A stretch of DNA of 23,912 nucleotides from Patescibacteria group bacterium. GTDB lineage: Bacteria; Patescibacteriota; Microgenomatia; Daviesbacterales; UBA10151. The position numbers and the translations under genes are program-made. The DNA lies in NCBI GenBank assembly GCA_018816815.1, contig JAHIVD010000013.1:1-23912 (forward strand). Reading direction: 5' to 3'. Below, one piece after another: positions 22,060 to 23,912 of this stretch. The notes beneath the pieces are model-generated. The model ran no database searches and was not told where the DNA came from. It saw nothing but the letters and a program-made list of their open reading frames with translations. The stretch's first letter is position 1, and the number at the start of each line of letters is the position of its first letter.

Positions 22060-22404
22060 TTAGGCAGAATATTTTGTCCCGCCCCGAGTCCCCTCCCGAA
22101 GGACTGACTCCCGCTTCACCAACTCTGATAAATAATTCGTTGCTGTACTTTGGGAAACATGAAGAGAATCTCTAACATCGTCATTTGTAATAACTTTTTT
22201 CTCTTTGGCAAAATCCAAAAGTCTTTTTAAATTATCTTCTTTGTTTTGCTTTCTTTTTTCATTTGCTTTTTGCAAAAGCTCCTTAACTTTTTCATCCATC
22301 TGTTTTTTCACTTCTGCCTCGATATTAACTTCTGGCTTTTCTTCTTTTGGTTTTTCTGGTTCGGGTTTAGGTTCTTCTACTGGTTTTTCCTCTGGCGGTT
22401 TCAC
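22060..22404 (-). CDS. Pro/Glu-rich protein with C-terminal winged helix, 5' end lost or unclear
   Basis: From the GTG at 22404 the product is 114 residues: a Lys/Glu/Pro-rich stretch, a charged helix (QMDEKVKELLQKANEKRKQN) and a winged-helix DNA-binding domain (ITNDDVRDSLHVSQSTATNY, then LREGTRGGTKY as the wing). The reading frame is open much further, to a TAG at 22648-22650, and that part also encodes a P-x-P-rich linker (TPTETPPVPETPPP, then PEPQPENPPQQPELP). The linker is clearly protein-like but has no ATG, and the GTG has no usable RBS. The gene was therefore probably longer and has lost its start at the repeat near 22643-22706. Product may be absent. Confidence 0.6.
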   Translation of the reverse strand: MKPPEEKPVEEPKPEPEKPKEEKPEVNIEAEVKKQMDEKVKELLQKANEKRKQNKEDNLKRLLDFAKEKKVITNDDVRDSLHVSQSTATNYLSELVKRESVLREGTRGGTKYSA

Positions 22405-22642
22405 CTCTTCCGGTTTTAGTTCTTCAACTTTGGGAGATTCGGGAGATTGGGGTAATTCGGGTTGTTGGGGAGGATTTTCCGGTTGAGGTTCTGGAGTTTT
22501 TGGTTGTTTTTCTGCTGGCGGTGGGGTTTCAGGAACTGGCGGAGTTTCGGTTGGAGTTTCCGAAAGAATTGTTGGAACTTCTTCTGTAGGTTTTGGTTCT
22601 TCGGCAGGAGTTGGCTCGAACCTATGAGACAGTGGATAGGTA

Positions 22643-22706
22643 GCGCACTATCGTGCGCAAAAATCGCGCGCGCAAAAAATACATCCGAAGAAATAGCTTT
22701 CTTCGG
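22643..22706 (-). terminator. paired hairpins downstream of tRNA-Pro
   Basis: CCGAAGAAA-TAGC-TTTCTTCGG (22685-22706) is a perfect 9-bp stem; read on the minus strand it is followed by ATGTATTTTTT, as in an intrinsic terminator. A second hairpin, GCGCAC-TATC-GTGCGC, lies at 22643-22658. They could end the tRNA-Pro transcript. Confidence 0.5.
22661..22681 (+). repeat. 21-nt G+C-rich repeat, copy 2
   Basis: It matches 939-959 at 20 of 21 positions. It lies between the two hairpins and directly beside the truncated 5' end of the proline-rich winged-helix gene. Confidence 0.45.
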
Positions 22707-22840
22707 AAAAACTGTCGGCTCGAACTTCTTTTTAACTGATCGGCGGCTTGTCCCAGAATATAATCAGGGCTTTGCAGAGCTCTGGCTGACCCCACCCAGC
22801 CAGAACCAACTTTTAGGCTCCCTGCAAAATTCTCGGTCTG

Positions 22841-22912
22841 TCGGGGTGAGAGGAATTGAACCTCCTGCTTTCCGGTCCCAAACCGGACGTTCTACCGATG
22901 AACTACACCCCG
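22841..22912 (-). tRNA. tRNA-Pro (anticodon UGG), CCA not encoded
   Basis: On the minus strand, acceptor CGGGGTG (22912-22906) pairs with CACCCCG (22848-22842), with discriminator A at 22841. The anticodon stem TCCGG/CCGGA encloses the loop TTTGGGA, giving UGG. D-arm and T-arm (GGTTCAATTCC) are normal. The bases after the discriminator read CAG, so CCA must be added after transcription, unlike the tRNA-Leu in this window. Confidence 0.95.
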
Positions 22913-23302
22913 TAGATTTTTCAGCAAATTGGCCATTTTCAAGTACAACTTCTTATCATGAATTCTTACCTTGCATGTACCTTTTGATTTGCCAATTTTG
23001 TTTCCTGTAGGCCTAACTATAGTCTTATTAAACTGTGATCTTGGAATACCAGTTTCTATTTCCCAAAATTTTTCCAAATCGTCTTGGTTATCGCCTACGT
23101 GTATTTGTAATTGTAACCTAATTTTTTCGTTTCGTACACCCAGACGTTCGCGTAAATATTTCAAAAATATTTTTATAATAACATGGTCAGTATTTGTTAC
23201 TTCGACAGAATAATTAAAAGTGTTTTTCCATCTTTTGTCTAATCTTGCTCTTGTGCCCTCCGTCCACCATATAGTTAAACATATCGCATCAAGCAAGTCC
23301 AT
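22892..23302 (-). CDS. LAGLIDADG-like hypothetical protein ending inside tRNA-Pro
   Basis: The 136-residue product has WWTEGTRARLDK near the N-terminus, then VEVTNTDHVIIKIFLKYLRE, LQLQIHVGDNQDD and KGTCKVRIHDKKLYLK. This order (acidic start, 'TNTD', a second strand with 'H', then 'GTCKVR') resembles a family of uncharacterised proteins with a LAGLIDADG homing-endonuclease-like fold; I recall it from pattern only. The ATG at 23302 follows an in-frame TGA, so the N-terminus is complete or was cut. Its last seven codons and stop lie within the tRNA-Pro gene on the same strand, so the gene and tRNA are joined directly. The position suggests insertion at, or retention beside, a tRNA. Confidence 0.7.
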   Translation of the reverse strand: MDLLDAICLTIWWTEGTRARLDKRWKNTFNYSVEVTNTDHVIIKIFLKYLRERLGVRNEKIRLQLQIHVGDNQDDLEKFWEIETGIPRSQFNKTIVRPTGNKIGKSKGTCKVRIHDKKLYLKMANLLKNLRGVVHR

Positions 23303-23432
23303 TGATAAATAATATCACTCGTTATATAGCTTGTGAAGCACAGAATTCAATTATTCCCTGGTCCCCGACCATTGTGATATGCTTGTTTTGTAAGCTAGGA
23401 AAGAATATTAGGAAATAAGGTCATATAAAAAT

Positions 23433-23912
23433 ATGCGGATTGAAGCAAAAATTTTTATTGTAGTAATATTGTTTTTTTCTTTTGTAGGTATAGCCAAGGC
23501 TGATGTTGCACCTCCATCTAAACTGACGACCTTTTATTTTCAAAAAGGCGGACAATCTTTCACGCAGCCAGTAAAATTTACTGTTAAATGCTATGGAACA
23601 AGTGTGATGGATAGTGCTAACAAATTATTAAAAATTTCTGAATTTTCAGAAACTTGCCAAACCTATGGCTGTAAATTTGAAACCTCTAATGTTTTTGAGG
23701 TTTATAGTCAAAATATTAAATATTGCGATTTGGAAGGAGAAGTGAATGAAGAAAAATTTGTGGCTAAAGATTTTTTGGGCGCAGATATGAGCGGATTAAG
23801 CTGTCACCGGGCCGATTATACTATTTCAACCAGTGATAGATATTACAAAGACACTGCTGAATATAAAGAATGTACGGACGCTGTCCAGAAAGAATATTAT
23901 CCAGATAATGAA
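23433..23912 (+). CDS. secreted protein with signal peptide, 5' part
   Basis: The ATG at 23433 opens a frame that runs off the window after 160 residues. A signal peptide is clear: basic MRIEAK, a hydrophobic core (IFIVVILFFSFVGI) and AKA before DVAPP at about residues 22-24, a good signal peptidase I site. The mature part has six or more cysteines (CYG, CQTYGC, CDLEG, SCHR, ECTD), suggesting disulfides outside the membrane. No domain is recognised. The Shine-Dalgarno is weak (AAGG about 13 nt upstream). The gap 23303-23432 before it shows no other feature. Confidence 0.8.
   Translation, partial: MRIEAKIFIVVILFFSFVGIAKADVAPPSKLTTFYFQKGGQSFTQPVKFTVKCYGTSVMDSANKLLKISEFSETCQTYGCKFETSNVFEVYSQNIKYCDLEGEVNEEKFVAKDFLGADMSGLSCHRADYTISTSDRYYKDTAEYKECTDAVQKEYYPDNE

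Noticed and set aside
22205..22486. Ser/Phe/Gly-rich plus-strand ORF
   Set aside because: It is the shadow of the Lys/Glu/Pro-rich coding sequence on the other strand and has no RBS.
22462..23010. 182-residue plus-strand ORF across tRNA-Pro
   Set aside because: GVRGIEPPAFRSQTGRSTDEL is the antisense translation of tRNA-Pro; the rest is antisense of the proline-rich gene and the LAGLIDADG-like gene.
1..23912. CRISPR array or recoded (UGA = Gly) genome
   Set aside because: No regularly spaced direct repeats of CRISPR size are visible, and clear genes end at TGA without in-frame internal TGA.

Overview
The window is AT-rich, mostly protein-coding bacterial DNA with short intergenic gaps and many small membrane or hypothetical proteins. 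TGA is used as a normal stop (Fic and YcaO genes), so this is not a code-25 lineage. Gene style suggests a Candidate Phyla Radiation (Patescibacteria) genome, possibly Microgenomates-like: a J-domain-like insert in an S41 protease, a DUF475/TerC protein, a TrpR-like YerC/YecD protein, a proline-rich winged-helix protein, and start codons with a -10 box right in front of them. The lineage is an inference from style, not from a marker gene.

Layout. 1-3400 is a decayed region: short hypothetical membrane or coiled-coil genes mixed with frameshifted or truncated remnants. 3375-9985 holds single-gene functions: a P-loop kinase, an Nramp-related transporter without the usual metal-binding motifs, a cupin, an S41 peptidase carrying a J-like domain, a DUF475 protein and a GT-C type membrane protein. 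10009-13848 holds a Fic protein bracketed by helically phased TCGCGA-type iterons; the downstream set lies in front of an 865-residue methyltransferase/M20 metallopeptidase fusion whose M20 lid domain is duplicated. 13932-14302 is an RRM RNA-binding protein whose Shine-Dalgarno is buried in a perfect 10-bp hairpin, followed by a strong terminator. Then come an ECF-type S component and tRNA-Leu(UAA).

The main discovery candidate is 16486-21032, a compact RiPP (thiazole/oxazole-modified peptide) locus. A 57-residue precursor peptide, not noticed by length-limited gene finding, has a very strong RBS, a charged leader and a Cys/Pro-rich core. It is followed by a YcaO cyclodehydratase, a SagB-type FMN dehydrogenase and an M16 zinc protease; these three overlap each other by 4 and 8 nt. 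A class I methyltransferase is divergently transcribed from the same 76-bp intergenic region, and a second methyltransferase lies beyond it. The parts suggest heterocyclisation, oxidation to azoles, leader removal and perhaps methylation. No E1-like/RRE partner protein and no exporter are visible, which would make it a minimal or non-canonical azole-RiPP pathway.

21025-23912 is again a mixed region: a truncated-looking small membrane ORF overlapping the end of the M16 gene, a TrpR-like regulator, a frameshifted thermonuclease, a winged-helix ORF that has lost its start next to a repeat, tRNA-Pro(UGG), a LAGLIDADG-like ORF running into that tRNA, and the start of a secreted protein.
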